64,000 bases of DNA, from contig NZ_JADBEM010000001.1 in assembly GCF_014873875.1 (NCBI RefSeq), positions 1,984,001 to 2,048,000 of the forward strand, in the 5' to 3' direction. Below, one piece after another: positions 16,871-25,312 of this stretch (position 1 is its first letter; each line of letters starts with the position of its first letter). The position numbers and the translations under genes were made by a program. The notes under the pieces are model-generated. The model was not told where the DNA came from and made no database searches. It saw only the letters and a list, made by a program, of their open reading frames with translations. The DNA comes from Actinopolymorpha pittospori (GTDB lineage Bacteria; Actinomycetota; Actinomycetes; Propionibacteriales; Actinopolymorphaceae).

Positions 16871-19800
16871 TCAGTGGAAGTCGCGAGACATCGTGCGGAT
16901 GTTGAGTGGAAGGCGGGCGAATTTCTCGGCGACCAGGTTGGTCACGCCTTCCGCACGTTCGAGTCGGCCCCGGATCAGGAGAGCTGGGGAGTCTCGGGCC
17001 ACTCGTCGGTGGCGGTTCCACACAGCCTGTGGACAAATGATGTTGATCATGCCCGTCTCGTCCTCCAGGTTGAGGAACGTGACCCCCGCCGCGGTGGCGG
17101 GTCGCTGGCGATGGATGACAACACCGCCGACCAGGATGCGGCGGCCGTTCTCGACCGTGCGCAGACGGGCGGCCGGGATCACTCCCAGCTCCTCGAGTTT
17201 GTCCCGCACGTGCCGGGTCGGGTAGTCGTCCGGGGAGATCCCGGTGGCCCACAGGTCGGCCATGACGTGTTCGGCGGCGTTCATGTCGGGGAGCAACGGA
17301 ACCTGCTCCGGGATCGGCGTTCCGGACCCCCGCGCCGAACCCGCCCGAGGTGTGGGTGCGGCCGCGGGAGTGGCGTGTCTGGGCGCGGCGACGGTGGGCG
17401 TGGTGGCAGGGGTGGCGGCGGCGTCCCTCCGGGCTGGAGCGGTGGCCTTCGCCGCCGGAGTCCCCGGGGCAGTCGGGGCCGCCGGGGTCAGGTGGTCGGG
17501 GCGTTCCTGGGCGGCGCTTCCGGCGAGCCACAGCGCCTCCCGGCGAGACAGGCCGAAGCACCCGAAGGCCCCCGCGGTGGCCAGTGCCTCCATCTGCGCC
17601 GCGGTCAGCCCGACCCGCCGGACGAGGTCGGCCTGGTCGGCGTAGGGGCCGTTGGTCTCGCGCTCGGTGACGATCCGGGTGGCGAGGTCCGCGCCGATCG
17701 ACTTCACCCCCGCGAGGCCCAGGCGTACGGCGAACAGCCCGTCCCGGCGGTGTCGGGCGTCCTCGACCGGGCCGTCCGGATCGAACGGCCCGGTCATCGG
17801 ATGCTGCTCGGCCACACACGCCGGATCTCCGGTGGCCGGCGAGGTCGCCTGCTCGGCGGCTCCGTCCTTCGTGGCGGCAATCGATCCGGCCTCTTCGGCG
17901 CCGGCCCGCTCGGACGTGACTGGGGCTGGTTCCAGGTCGGCGTGAACGCCGGACGCGTGCAGGTCGGCGCGGCGGACCTCGACGCCGTGCCGGCGGGCGT
18001 CGGCGACCAGACTCTGCGGGGAGTAGAAACCCATCGGCTGGGCCCGGAGCAGCCCGGCGAGGAACATCGCCGGATAGTGCAGCTTGAACCATGCGCTGGC
18101 ATAGACGAGCAGAGCGAAGCTGATCGAGTGGCTCTCGGCGAACCCGAAGTTGGCGAAGGCCTCGATCTTTTCGTAGATCATGTCGGCGGTGTCGCCGGTG
18201 ATGCCGCGCGCCGCCATGCCGGCGTACAGCTTCTCCCGCAGTGAGGAGATCTTCTCCAGCCCTCGCTTGGAGCCCATCGCCCGGCGCAGCAGGTCGGCGT
18301 CGTCGCCGGTGCATCCACCGACCTCCATGGCGATCTGCATCAGCTGTTCCTGGAACAGCGGGACGCCGAGGGTGCGTTCCAGCGCGGGCGCCAGGGTGGG
18401 ATGCGGAGGCGTCGGAGGTTCGCGGCCGAGCTTGCGGCGGATGTAGGGGTGGACGGCGCCGCCCTGGATCGGGCCGGGGCGGATGAGAGCGATCTCGATG
18501 ACGAGGTCGTAGAACCGGCGCGGCCGAAGCCGGGGCAGCGTCGCCATCTGCGCGCGACTCTCGACCTGGAACACCCCGACCGAATCGGCTCGGCAGAGCA
18601 TGTCGTAGACGCCCGGCTCCTCCTTGGGGATGGTCGCGAGCGACCAGTCCTCACCGACGTGCTGGCGGATCCCGTCCATCGTGTACTGCAGAACGGCGAG
18701 CATGCCGAGCCCGAGCAAGTCGAACTTGACAAGGCCCATCCAGGCGCAGTCGTCCTTGTCCCATTGGAGAACCGTGCGGCCGTCCATCCGGCCGTGTTCG
18801 ATCGGACAGACCTCGCCCACCGGACGGTCGGTCAGCACCATCCCGCCGGAGTGGATGCCGAGATGGCGCGGGAACTTCAACAGCTCCTCGGCCATCGCGA
18901 CGACGGGCCCGGGAACGTCGGAGTCCTCCGTGGTCGCCGTGGACCCCCACGAGTCGACCTGCTTGGACCAGGCGTCCTGCTGCCCGGTGCTGTGGCCGAG
19001 CGCCTTCGCCATGTCGCGGACCGCCATCTTCGGGCGGTAGCTGATGACGTTGGCCACCTGGGCGGCGTTGTAACGGCCGTACTTCTCATAGACGTACTGG
19101 ATGACCTCCTCGCGGCGGTCGGAGTCGAAGTCGACGTCGATGTCGGGCTCCTCCTCGCGGGTCGCGGACAGGAAGCGCTCGAACGGGAGGTTGTAGAAGA
19201 TGGCGTCGACCGCGGTGATGCCGAGGACGTAGCAGACCGCCGAGTTGGCCGCGGATCCCCTGCCCTGGCAGAGGATGTTCCTGCTCTTCGCGAAGTTGAC
19301 GATGTCGTGGACGATGAGGAAGTAACCGGGGAAGTCCTTCTCCTCGATGACGCGGAGCTCCTTCTCCAGCCGTGCGTAGGTCTCCTCGCGGAGCCGGCCG
19401 GTGTAGGTGCCGTAGGCGCGTTCGGCTCCCTGGCGGACCAGATGGCGCAGCCACCGCATCGGCGTGTAGCCCTCGGGGACGTCCTGCCGCGGCAGCCGCG
19501 GCTTCGCCTTCCGCAGCGAGAACGCCAACGCCTCGGCGTAGTCGACCGTCCTGGCCACAGCGCCCGGGTAGCGGGCGAACCGCGCGGCCATCTCCGCACC
19601 CGACCGCAGGTGGGCGGCGCCGGCGGCGGGCAGCCACCCGTCGATCTCGTCGAGGCTGCGCCGAGAGCGGACAGCGGCGAGCGCGGTCGCCAGCGGCCGG
19701 CGCTCGGGGGTGGCGAAGTGGACGTTGTTGGTGGCGACGACCGGCAGCCGCCGGACCCGGGCGAGCTCGGCCAACGCGTCGTTGTGGCCGGAGTCGAGCG

Positions 19801-20521
19801 GGTAGCCGTGGTCGATGAGCTCCACCGCGATGTTGTCCTGGCCGAACAGCCCGACCAACCGGTCGAGCTCACGCCCAGCCGCGTCGGCGCCCTCCCGGAG
19901 GAGAGCCTGCCGCACCGTGCCCTTGCGACAGCCGGTGAGCACCAGCCAGTTTCCCCCGGCCCTGGCCGCGAGGTCGTCGAGGTCGTAGACCGGCCGGCCC
20001 TTCTCGCCGCCACGCAGCTGCGCTTCGGTGAGCGCTCCCGCGAGCCGGTGGTAACCCTCCTCACCGCGGGCCAGAGCCAGGAGATGGCTGCCCTCGGGGT
20101 CGGGGATGCCGTTCTGCGGTTGGGACAGGCCGAGGGACATCTCCGCGCCGAAGATCGTCGCCAGCCGGTAGTCGGCGAGCTCGGCGGCCTCGGCCATCCG
20201 GACCACGCCGTAGAAGCCGTCATGGTCGGTGAGGGCGAGCGCCTGAAGACCCAGGCGCACGGCCTCCTCGACCAACTCCTCGGGGTGGCTCGCGCCGTCG
20301 AGGAAGCTGAAGTTGGAGTGGCAGTGGAGCTCGGCGTAGGGCACCACCGGCCCGTCCGGGCGCTGGGGGCGTTGGTCGGGCGGTGGGTCGTAGGGCGGCC
20401 GGACGGAAGTCCAGGCTGGGCTGTCGCCACCGTCGGCGCCGCTCGGCGGACCACCCGGCCGCCGGCCGGAGAGCATGCGCTCGAGCTCCGACCAGGGCAT
20501 CCGCGGGTTGTTCCACCCCAT
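16871..20521 (-). CDS. dnaE2: Error-prone DNA polymerase DnaE2
   Basis: The catalytic polymerase of the SOS mutasome, a C-family DNA polymerase alpha subunit. The N-terminal PHP domain starts YAELHCHSNFSFLDGAS; the polymerase core holds EPDIDVDFDSDRREEVIQYV with the catalytic aspartates; helix-hairpin-helix and OB-fold domains follow and the protein ends RTMSRDFH. At about 1216 residues it is longer than usual DnaE2 (about 1080) because of Ala/Pro/Thr-rich insertions, one near 800-880 and one near 1000-1060. The ATG at 20521 gives MGWNNPRMPWSELERMLSG, the typical start; GTG at 20530 is an alternative. It follows imuB by about 40 nt and is probably co-transcribed from the LexA-controlled promoter. 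Confidence 0.95.
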   Translation of the reverse strand: MGWNNPRMPWSELERMLSGRRPGGPPSGADGGDSPAWTSVRPPYDPPPDQRPQRPDGPVVPYAELHCHSNFSFLDGASHPEELVEEAVRLGLQALALTDHDGFYGVVRMAEAAELADYRLATIFGAEMSLGLSQPQNGIPDPEGSHLLALARGEEGYHRLAGALTEAQLRGGEKGRPVYDLDDLAARAGGNWLVLTGCRKGTVRQALLREGADAAGRELDRLVGLFGQDNIAVELIDHGYPLDSGHNDALAELARVRRLPVVATNNVHFATPERRPLATALAAVRSRRSLDEIDGWLPAAGAAHLRSGAEMAARFARYPGAVARTVDYAEALAFSLRKAKPRLPRQDVPEGYTPMRWLRHLVRQGAERAYGTYTGRLREETYARLEKELRVIEEKDFPGYFLIVHDIVNFAKSRNILCQGRGSAANSAVCYVLGITAVDAIFYNLPFERFLSATREEEPDIDVDFDSDRREEVIQYVYEKYGRYNAAQVANVISYRPKMAVRDMAKALGHSTGQQDAWSKQVDSWGSTATTEDSDVPGPVVAMAEELLKFPRHLGIHSGGMVLTDRPVGEVCPIEHGRMDGRTVLQWDKDDCAWMGLVKFDLLGLGMLAVLQYTMDGIRQHVGEDWSLATIPKEEPGVYDMLCRADSVGVFQVESRAQMATLPRLRPRRFYDLVIEIALIRPGPIQGGAVHPYIRRKLGREPPTPPHPTLAPALERTLGVPLFQEQLMQIAMEVGGCTGDDADLLRRAMGSKRGLEKISSLREKLYAGMAARGITGDTADMIYEKIEAFANFGFAESHSISFALLVYASAWFKLHYPAMFLAGLLRAQPMGFYSPQSLVADARRHGVEVRRADLHASGVHADLEPAPVTSERAGAEEAGSIAATKDGAAEQATSPATGDPACVAEQHPMTGPFDPDGPVEDARHRRDGLFAVRLGLAGVKSIGADLATRIVTERETNGPYADQADLVRRVGLTAAQMEALATAGAFGCFGLSRREALWLAGSAAQERPDHLTPAAPTAPGTPAAKATAPARRDAAATPATTPTVAAPRHATPAAAPTPRAGSARGSGTPIPEQVPLLPDMNAAEHVMADLWATGISPDDYPTRHVRDKLEELGVIPAARLRTVENGRRILVGGVVIHRQRPATAAGVTFLNLEDETGMINIICPQAVWNRHRRVARDSPALLIRGRLERAEGVTNLVAEKFARLPLNIRTMSRDFH

Positions 20522-20560
20522 CAGGACCACCCCGCCCGGGCGCCCGGGGAACGAGGTCGC

Positions 20561-22132
20561 TCAGTCATAGCAGGCCTCGATCCACCAGCGGCCGTTCTCG
20601 TGCAACAGGACGAACGCGCTCCCGTCGGCGCAGGCGACCTGGAACCGCGAGTAGTGGCGAGCGGCCTGGGGATCCCACCACCGCTCGTCGACCGGCCACG
20701 GCCCGGCCCAGCCCACGATCGGCAGCGTGGCGGCCCCGGAGTCGGCGTTCGGCCGGGTCAGGACCCGACACTCGCCCGACATCTCGCCGCGTCCGCCGAC
20801 GTCGACCACCTGACCGGTCGGGTCGAGTACGTCGACCGGCTCGGGGGAGGAAAGGACCGTGGACGGGGCCGGAGGCGGAAGATGCCCCGTCCACGGTGGC
20901 TCGGTGGGGCGGGTGGGGGTCAGCTCGTCGCCCCACGGCACCCAGGTGACGCGTTCGGTGGCGGCCCGTCCACCGGACAGGACGGCGGTCACCACGCCTT
21001 CGTGCCCGAGCATGCTCTGCACCCGGGTGAAGGCCCGGTGGATGCGCTCGTCGGGCGCCTGGTCTCCCCACAGCCCGTCCTGGTAGGCGCCGGTGGGAGC
21101 GACCTCGTCGGGGACCAGCCGGATCCGCACCACCCCGGAGGTCAGCTCCTGGGCGGGGCCTCCGGTGCTCGTGCGGGTCCCCTGCAGCTGCCAGCGGACC
21201 CGGTCGACCACATCGGGTGCGTTGAACCAGCGGGGATGCCGCCACTGCCGGCTGCCCGGCTCGTCGCGTTCGGTCTCGACCTCCACCCGCAGGCAGGTGC
21301 AGACCAGGTCGCGCTCGGCGAGGCCGGCCACCAGCTGGTCGGACGCGCCACGGATCGCGAAGGCCACGTGATCGACCCGGTCGACGGGTGGCTCGAAGGT
21401 GACCTCGGTGGCGAGCTCCGGTGGTGGCCGGCGGGTGGCGAGGGTGCGGGGGTCACGGCCGGCGGCGAGTCGGTGGGCGGCCACTCCGTCGTTGCCGAAC
21501 CGCCCGAGAACGTTCCGGGCCGGCAGGGCCGCGAACGCGCCCAGCGTGCGGATGCCCAACCGGCGGAGCAGGTCGACGAGATCCGGTCGGTCGAGGGTGT
21601 CGATCGACAGCGGAGCGAGACAACGGGCGGACTCACCCGCGGGGAACGCGAGATCCGCCTCGCCCGCCTGCTCCGCGAGCCGAGCGGCCTGCTCCGCCGC
21701 GAACGGGCCGTCGGCGATGCCGATCACGCTGTCGAAACCCGCCTCGGCCAGGTGCGCGCGCAGGGCGTGAGCGAACGCCTGCTCACCGCCGAAGTAGCGA
21801 CTCGGGCCCCGAACCGCGAGCGCGCACATGCCCGGACGGATGATCTCGACCCCCGGCGCGAGCACCTCGACCGCGACCACGACCGGCTCGAACGCTCGGG
21901 CGTCGATCGCCGGGTCGTAGGTGAGAACGACGAGGTCGGGGCAGCGGGACTGCGCCTCCCGGATCCGCAGACCTCTCCGGACGCCGTGCTGGCGGGCGGC
22001 TTGTGAACACGCGAAGACCCGACCCCGGTCGAGCACCGCGACCGGGGCGTCGGGCGGGCATCCGGCGTCGCGTCCGGCCGCGATCACCGGCCAGTCGGGA
22101 CACCACACCACCGCGGTCCGGACAGCGCTCAT
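20561..22132 (-). CDS. imuB: Mutasome Y-family polymerase-like protein ImuB
   Basis: ImuB is the catalytically inactive Y-family hub that links DnaE2 and ImuA' to the beta clamp. The 523-residue product has the Y-family layout (VVWCPDWPVIAAG, RVFACSQAARQHGVRRGLRI, GPSRYFGGE) but lacks the acidic metal ligands found in active polymerases. A clamp-binding motif QDGLWG lies near residues 349-354, like QLPLWG of the mycobacterial protein, followed by an ImuA'/DnaE2-binding C-terminal region. The ATG at 22132 is preceded by a small hairpin (22137-22150, CCACC/GGTGG with a TTCG loop). A perfect LexA box lies about 60 bp upstream. Confidence 0.93.
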   Translation of the reverse strand: MSAVRTAVVWCPDWPVIAAGRDAGCPPDAPVAVLDRGRVFACSQAARQHGVRRGLRIREAQSRCPDLVVLTYDPAIDARAFEPVVVAVEVLAPGVEIIRPGMCALAVRGPSRYFGGEQAFAHALRAHLAEAGFDSVIGIADGPFAAEQAARLAEQAGEADLAFPAGESARCLAPLSIDTLDRPDLVDLLRRLGIRTLGAFAALPARNVLGRFGNDGVAAHRLAAGRDPRTLATRRPPPELATEVTFEPPVDRVDHVAFAIRGASDQLVAGLAERDLVCTCLRVEVETERDEPGSRQWRHPRWFNAPDVVDRVRWQLQGTRTSTGGPAQELTSGVVRIRLVPDEVAPTGAYQDGLWGDQAPDERIHRAFTRVQSMLGHEGVVTAVLSGGRAATERVTWVPWGDELTPTRPTEPPWTGHLPPPAPSTVLSSPEPVDVLDPTGQVVDVGGRGEMSGECRVLTRPNADSGAATLPIVGWAGPWPVDERWWDPQAARHYSRFQVACADGSAFVLLHENGRWWIEACYD

Positions 22133-22188
22133 GCCACCACCCGAAGGTGGCGGAGAGGCGCGGTCGGCCGGCGGGGAACCATGCGGCC

Positions 22189-22217
22189 ATCGTCGAACAC
22201 GTGTTCGACGAAGTCAA
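22189..22217 (-). promoter_or_regulatory. SOS promoter of imuB-dnaE2 with LexA box
   Basis: TCGAACACGTGTTCGA at 22193-22208 is a perfect palindrome matching the actinobacterial LexA box TCGAAC-N4-GTTCGA. On the minus strand TTGACT (22217-22212) and GACGAT (22194-22189) are separated by 17 nt, so LexA would sit in the spacer and block RNA polymerase. The predicted transcript start is near 22182, giving an about 50-nt leader. Confidence 0.85.
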
Positions 22218-22240
22218 GCCCGAGATCGCACACAGAAAAC

Positions 22241-22297
22241 TTAAGTATCTGCTTGACCGTTGTCGCCGGCCGCCCTATGGTTAAGTACATGCTTGAC
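22241..22297 (+). promoter_or_regulatory. arsR promoter flanked by two operator-like direct repeats
   Basis: TTAAGTATCTGCTTGAC (22241-22257) and TTAAGTACATGCTTGAC (22281-22297) are 15/17 identical, 40 bp apart. Each is also an imperfect palindrome (TTAAGTA against TGCTTGA). The first covers the -35 TTGACC (22253-22258), the second covers the -10 TATGGT (22276-22281) and the ATG at 22289. The spacer is 17 nt. This layout fits autorepression by the ArsR protein. Confidence 0.7.
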
Positions 22298-22651
22298 TAT
22301 CGCGGGTCGCCGGATCGGCTCTTCCACGCCCTGGCCGACCCCCATCGGCGAGCGATGGTCGAACGACTGACTCACGGGCCCGCGTCGGTCAGCGAGTTGG
22401 CGGCGCCCCTGCCGATGTCCCTGGCGGCGGTGGTACAGCACCTGAAGGTCCTGACCGACTGCGGGCTGGTCCGCTCGGAGAAGGTCGGTCGCGTCCGCAC
22501 CTGTCACCTGGAGCCCGCGGGCCTACGGATGGCCGAGGAGTGGCTCCGGGGTCAGCGCACCGCCTGGGAGAACCGCCTGGACCGGCTCGGGGCCCTGCTC
22601 GCCGAGGAAGCAGATCCCGCCGAGGATTCGACCCATCGTGATGAGGAGTGA
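22289..22651 (+). CDS. ArsR family transcriptional regulator
   Basis: A 120-residue winged-helix repressor: HALADPHRRAMVERLTHG then PASVSELAAPLPMSLAAVVQ forms the recognition region, followed by HLKVLTDCGLVRSEKVGR and RTCHLEPAGL. No metal-binding cysteine pair (ELCVC) is visible, so it is the non-metal type usually paired with AHSA1/SRPBCC proteins, as here. The ATG at 22289 was chosen because the promoter -10 ends 7 nt before it, giving a leaderless mRNA; ATG at 22277 lies inside the promoter. The next gene starts 4 nt after the stop, so they form an operon. Confidence 0.88.
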   Translation: MLDYRGSPDRLFHALADPHRRAMVERLTHGPASVSELAAPLPMSLAAVVQHLKVLTDCGLVRSEKVGRVRTCHLEPAGLRMAEEWLRGQRTAWENRLDRLGALLAEEADPAEDSTHRDEE

Positions 22652-22655
22652 CGCC

Positions 22656-23168
22656 ATGACCGGCAGTTCCGTACCGCACCCGAACCCGCACTCGAACCAG
22701 CAGTCGACACCCGAGGCGGAGTCGCCCTCCACACTGCACTCGACGTTCAGCCTGGAACGCGCCTACGCCCTACGACCCGAACGGGTCTTCGCTGCGTGGG
22801 CCGATCCGGTCGCCAAGGCGCGTTGGTTCGCCGGCCCCGACAGCGAACACGACCTCGACTTCCGCCCCGGTGGTCGGGAGCGGGTGCTCCGCCCCGGTGA
22901 TGGCGGGGACCCGACGCTGCGGTTCGAGTCGGTCTACCACGACATCGTGCCCGCTCGCCGGATCGTCTACGTCTCCGCGCTGTACGCCGACGACCGCCTG
23001 AGCACGGTGTCGCTGACGACTGTGCGGTTCGACTCCAGCGGCGAGGGAACCCACCTGCTCCTGACCGAACAGGGCACCTACCTCGACGGGCAGGAACCGC
23101 CGGGTTGGCGGGAACAGGGCACCAGCACCTGGCTCGACGCCCTCTCCGCGGAACTGGAAACGACCTAG
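22656..23168 (+). CDS. SRPBCC (AHSA1) family protein
   Basis: The 170-residue product has the START/Bet v1-like fold of Aha1 homologues: LERAYALRPERVFAAWADPV then AKARWFAGPD at the start, FRPGGRERVL in the middle, and WREQGTSTWLDALSAEL at the end. The first about 27 residues are a Ser/Pro/Asn-rich tail. The ATG at 22656 has AGGAG 7 nt upstream. It is coupled to the ArsR gene, a very common bacterial pairing whose ligand is usually unknown. Confidence 0.88.
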   Translation: MTGSSVPHPNPHSNQQSTPEAESPSTLHSTFSLERAYALRPERVFAAWADPVAKARWFAGPDSEHDLDFRPGGRERVLRPGDGGDPTLRFESVYHDIVPARRIVYVSALYADDRLSTVSLTTVRFDSSGEGTHLLLTEQGTYLDGQEPPGWREQGTSTWLDALSAELETT

Positions 23169-23244
23169 CGCGGTGCGCGTTCGCGACGCGCTGACCCACC
23201 AAGCACGACGATCCCAGGCCTTCGAACCGGAAAGGAACCACACC

Positions 23245-23592
23245 ATGTCCCTGACCAAAGTCCTCGCCGCCGTCCCGGTCGCCGACTTCGAGGCGTCGCT
23301 CGCGTGGTACGAACGCCTCCTCGGCCGACCGGCCGACGCCCGCCCCATGCCCGCCTTGGCGGACTGGCATCTCACCGACACCGCCTGGGTCCAGGTCCAC
23401 CTCGACCGCGACCACGCCGGCCACACGGCGCTGAACTTCGCCGTCGACGACCTGGACGCTCACACCGCCGAACTCGCCGGGCGCGGCATCGCCCTGGGGA
23501 AGGTGACCATCACCGACAAGAACGCGAAACTGGCGCCCGTGACCGACCCGAGCGGTAACCGGATCACGGTCATCGAGAACCCCTCCACCTGA
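23245..23592 (+). CDS. VOC (glyoxalase/bleomycin-resistance) family protein
   Basis: A 115-residue vicinal-oxygen-chelate protein with two beta-alpha-beta-beta-beta units: VLAAVPVADFEASLAWYERL then LGRP, and LNFAVDDLDAHTAELAGRGI, ending DPSGNRITVIENP. Metal ligands would be expected near the first strand and the C-terminal E of VIEN. The ATG at 23245 has GAAAGGA about 9 nt upstream. It sits 76 bp after the AHSA1 gene in the same direction and may belong to that operon. Substrate unknown. Confidence 0.85.
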   Translation: MSLTKVLAAVPVADFEASLAWYERLLGRPADARPMPALADWHLTDTAWVQVHLDRDHAGHTALNFAVDDLDAHTAELAGRGIALGKVTITDKNAKLAPVTDPSGNRITVIENPST

Positions 23593-23625
23593 GCGGGGAC
23601 GGCCACGACTCCCCTGTCGGGACGG

Positions 23626-24138
23626 TCAGTAGTAGCCCGTCTCGCCGTCGAGGAGTTCCCGGATGGTGTCGAGGTGACCAAGGTGCCGGGCGGTCTCCTC
23701 CACCATGTGGATCACCATCCAGCGCAGGGTGGCGCCGGCCGAGGTGAAGTCGGGGTGCTTGCCCACGTCGTCCAGGGAATGGGCAGCGACGATCTCGTTG
23801 GACAGCGCGCACTGCTGGCCGTACTCCTCCAGCAGCCGGGCGAGCGGGAGACCCTCGACCATCATGTCGGCGTCTTCGGGATCCTCGCTGAACTGCGGCC
23901 CGTCGGCCGGCCGTCCCAGGAAGAGGACCTCGAACCACATCTGCTCGGTCCAACGCAGGTGGGACACGATCCCCGCCATCGTCATCAGGGGCGAGGTCGC
24001 AAGGACGGACCGGTGGGCGTCGACGTCGGACAGCCCCTCACATTTCCAGTGCACGATCGCGCGCTGGGTTTCGAGCCAGCCGATGAGCTGGGTCCGTTCG
24101 TCGGCGACAAGGGGTGGGCGGATCCGGGGAGGCGTCAT
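23626..24138 (-). CDS. DinB/DUF664 family protein
   Basis: A 170-residue four-helix-bundle protein of the DinB superfamily, which includes thiol-dependent S-transferases that use mycothiol or bacillithiol. The family pattern is visible: ERTQLIGWLETQRAIVHWKC, then HLRWTEQMWFEVLF, and TLRWMVIHMVEETARHLGHL then DTIRELLDG, with conserved His residues as likely metal ligands. The ATG at 24138 opens the frame. It converges on the VOC gene. No LexA box is seen directly upstream, so despite the family name SOS control is not shown. Confidence 0.88.
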   Translation of the reverse strand: MTPPRIRPPLVADERTQLIGWLETQRAIVHWKCEGLSDVDAHRSVLATSPLMTMAGIVSHLRWTEQMWFEVLFLGRPADGPQFSEDPEDADMMVEGLPLARLLEEYGQQCALSNEIVAAHSLDDVGKHPDFTSAGATLRWMVIHMVEETARHLGHLDTIRELLDGETGYY

Positions 24139-24199
24139 GGGCGCTGACGCTATCTCCGGGGATTCCTGCTCGCATCGGGCTTTCGGGTCGGACGGCGCC

Positions 24200-25021
24200 T
24201 CAGCTCACCCGCTCGAGCCGGCGCTCGGAGAACGGAATCACGTCTCCGTCGGGGGTGTCGACGGTCGCGGCGTCGGTGGTGACCGGGCTGACGGGGCTGG
24301 CCGTGAGCGCCGGGCTGATGCCGCCGGCCTGGTCGGGCAGCCACAGCCGGGAGGTACGCCGTCGGCCACCCGTGCCGCGTCCGGTGGCCTCGACGGTGAC
24401 CTCGCGGGAGGTCAGGTGTCCGTGCCCGGAGCCCAGCCCGTGCCAGGTGCTCGAGGTGATCGACAGCCGCAACTCGGACCCGGACCAGTCGGATCCCTGG
24501 ACGACGAGGACGGCACCGCGCTCGCGGACCCGGGCGGCCAGTCGGCGCGCCTCGGCGTCGTAGGCCGGGGTGGGTGGTCGGATGACCACCACGTCGAGTA
24601 CGTCGATCAGCGCGGCGACCACACCCAACCACTGCCGACCGGGGCTGGGGACCAGGGCGAGCCGGCTCAGGTCGACGCCCAGCCCGGTGGCGGCCTCGGC
24701 ACCAAGGGTCGGCATTCCGACCAGACCGCACCAGGACCCCGCTCGGGAGGCGCCGGCGACCAGGCCGAGGCCGAGCATGGTGGACCCTTCGACGGTGTAA
24801 CTCGCGCCGCGACGAAGGCCCCGGTCGGGCAGCAGGTCGACGAACGCGGGCAGAGCGGGGAGAGTGGGCACGGCCCGGCCGGCCACCCCGGCGGTGGTCG
24901 GCCGGGCGGCCAGCTCGGCTCGGAGCTCGGCGAGGACGGCGGCCCGGTCGGCTGCGGAACGCTTGGGCGTCCGCGCCGTGTCGAGCGCACCGAGGGTGCG
25001 CGCCTCCAGGGATCCGACCAC
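24200..25021 (-). CDS. imuA': Mutasome accessory protein ImuA' (RecA-like)
   Basis: ImuA' is the RecA-fold accessory factor that acts with ImuB and DnaE2. The 273-residue product has a RecA-like core (LRRGASYTVEGSTMLGLGLV, then ASRAGSWCGLVGMP, then VGVDLSRLALVPSPG-like LGVDLSRLALVPSPGRQWLG, DVLDVVVIRPP) with a degenerate P-loop, as in the family. The C terminus is less conserved. I chose the GTG at 25021 because the -10 element ends 6 nt before it; an upstream GTG at 25039 lies inside the LexA box. It is transcribed alone rather than with imuB, which lies 2 kb away beyond a four-gene cassette. Confidence 0.85.
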   Translation of the reverse strand: MVGSLEARTLGALDTARTPKRSAADRAAVLAELRAELAARPTTAGVAGRAVPTLPALPAFVDLLPDRGLRRGASYTVEGSTMLGLGLVAGASRAGSWCGLVGMPTLGAEAATGLGVDLSRLALVPSPGRQWLGVVAALIDVLDVVVIRPPTPAYDAEARRLAARVRERGAVLVVQGSDWSGSELRLSITSSTWHGLGSGHGHLTSREVTVEATGRGTGGRRRTSRLWLPDQAGGISPALTASPVSPVTTDAATVDTPDGDVIPFSERRLERVS

Positions 25022-25027
25022 CCTTGA

Positions 25028-25056
25028 ATCCTCGAACACGTGTTCGAGGATGTCAA
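25028..25056 (-). promoter_or_regulatory. SOS promoter of imuA' with LexA box
   Basis: TCGAACACGTGTTCGA at 25032-25047 is identical to the imuB box. On the minus strand TTGACA (25056-25051) and GAGGAT (25033-25028) have a 17-nt spacer that contains the box. The -10 ends 6 nt before GTG 25021, so the transcript is probably leaderless. Confidence 0.85.
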
Positions 25057-25191
25057 CCTCCGCGGGTCACTGGGTGAGACCGCTCACGGGGCCCCTCACC
25101 TGCGGCGATGGGCGGATCCGCGCCGGCTGCACCGGGTGGCTGGAACCGGCCGGGGTGCTCAGCCTGCCAGCCGCCACCGACACCCCTCGTT

Positions 25192-25213
25192 CCCCGTGAT
25201 CATGATCATGGGG
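25192..25213. promoter_or_regulatory. 22-bp near-perfect palindrome upstream of larB
   Basis: The sequence reads CCCC, then TGATCATGATCA in its centre, then GGGG, with only one mismatched pair between the arms. It lies in the 265-bp gap between imuA' and larB, about 100 bp before larB. It could be an operator for the lar genes; I cannot match it to a known nickel regulator site. Confidence 0.45.
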
Positions 25214-25312
25214 ATCTGGCTGGGGCCGGCGATGGGACTTGCCCAGGGCGGGCGCCCGGGCAAGCGGGCTCCCGGAGCGCGCCGACACCGGGCCCGGACT
25301 TAGGGTCGGGCC

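Noticed and set aside
16740-17040. DnaA boxes or a replication origin (several CTGTGGA words and one TGTGGACAA)
   Set aside because: Only one exact box is present and it is inside dnaE2. No dnaA, dnaN or gyrB gene is near.
18401-22006. A 1201-codon open frame on the plus strand
   Set aside because: It lies wholly antisense to dnaE2 and imuB, has no domain and reflects GC-biased third positions of those genes.
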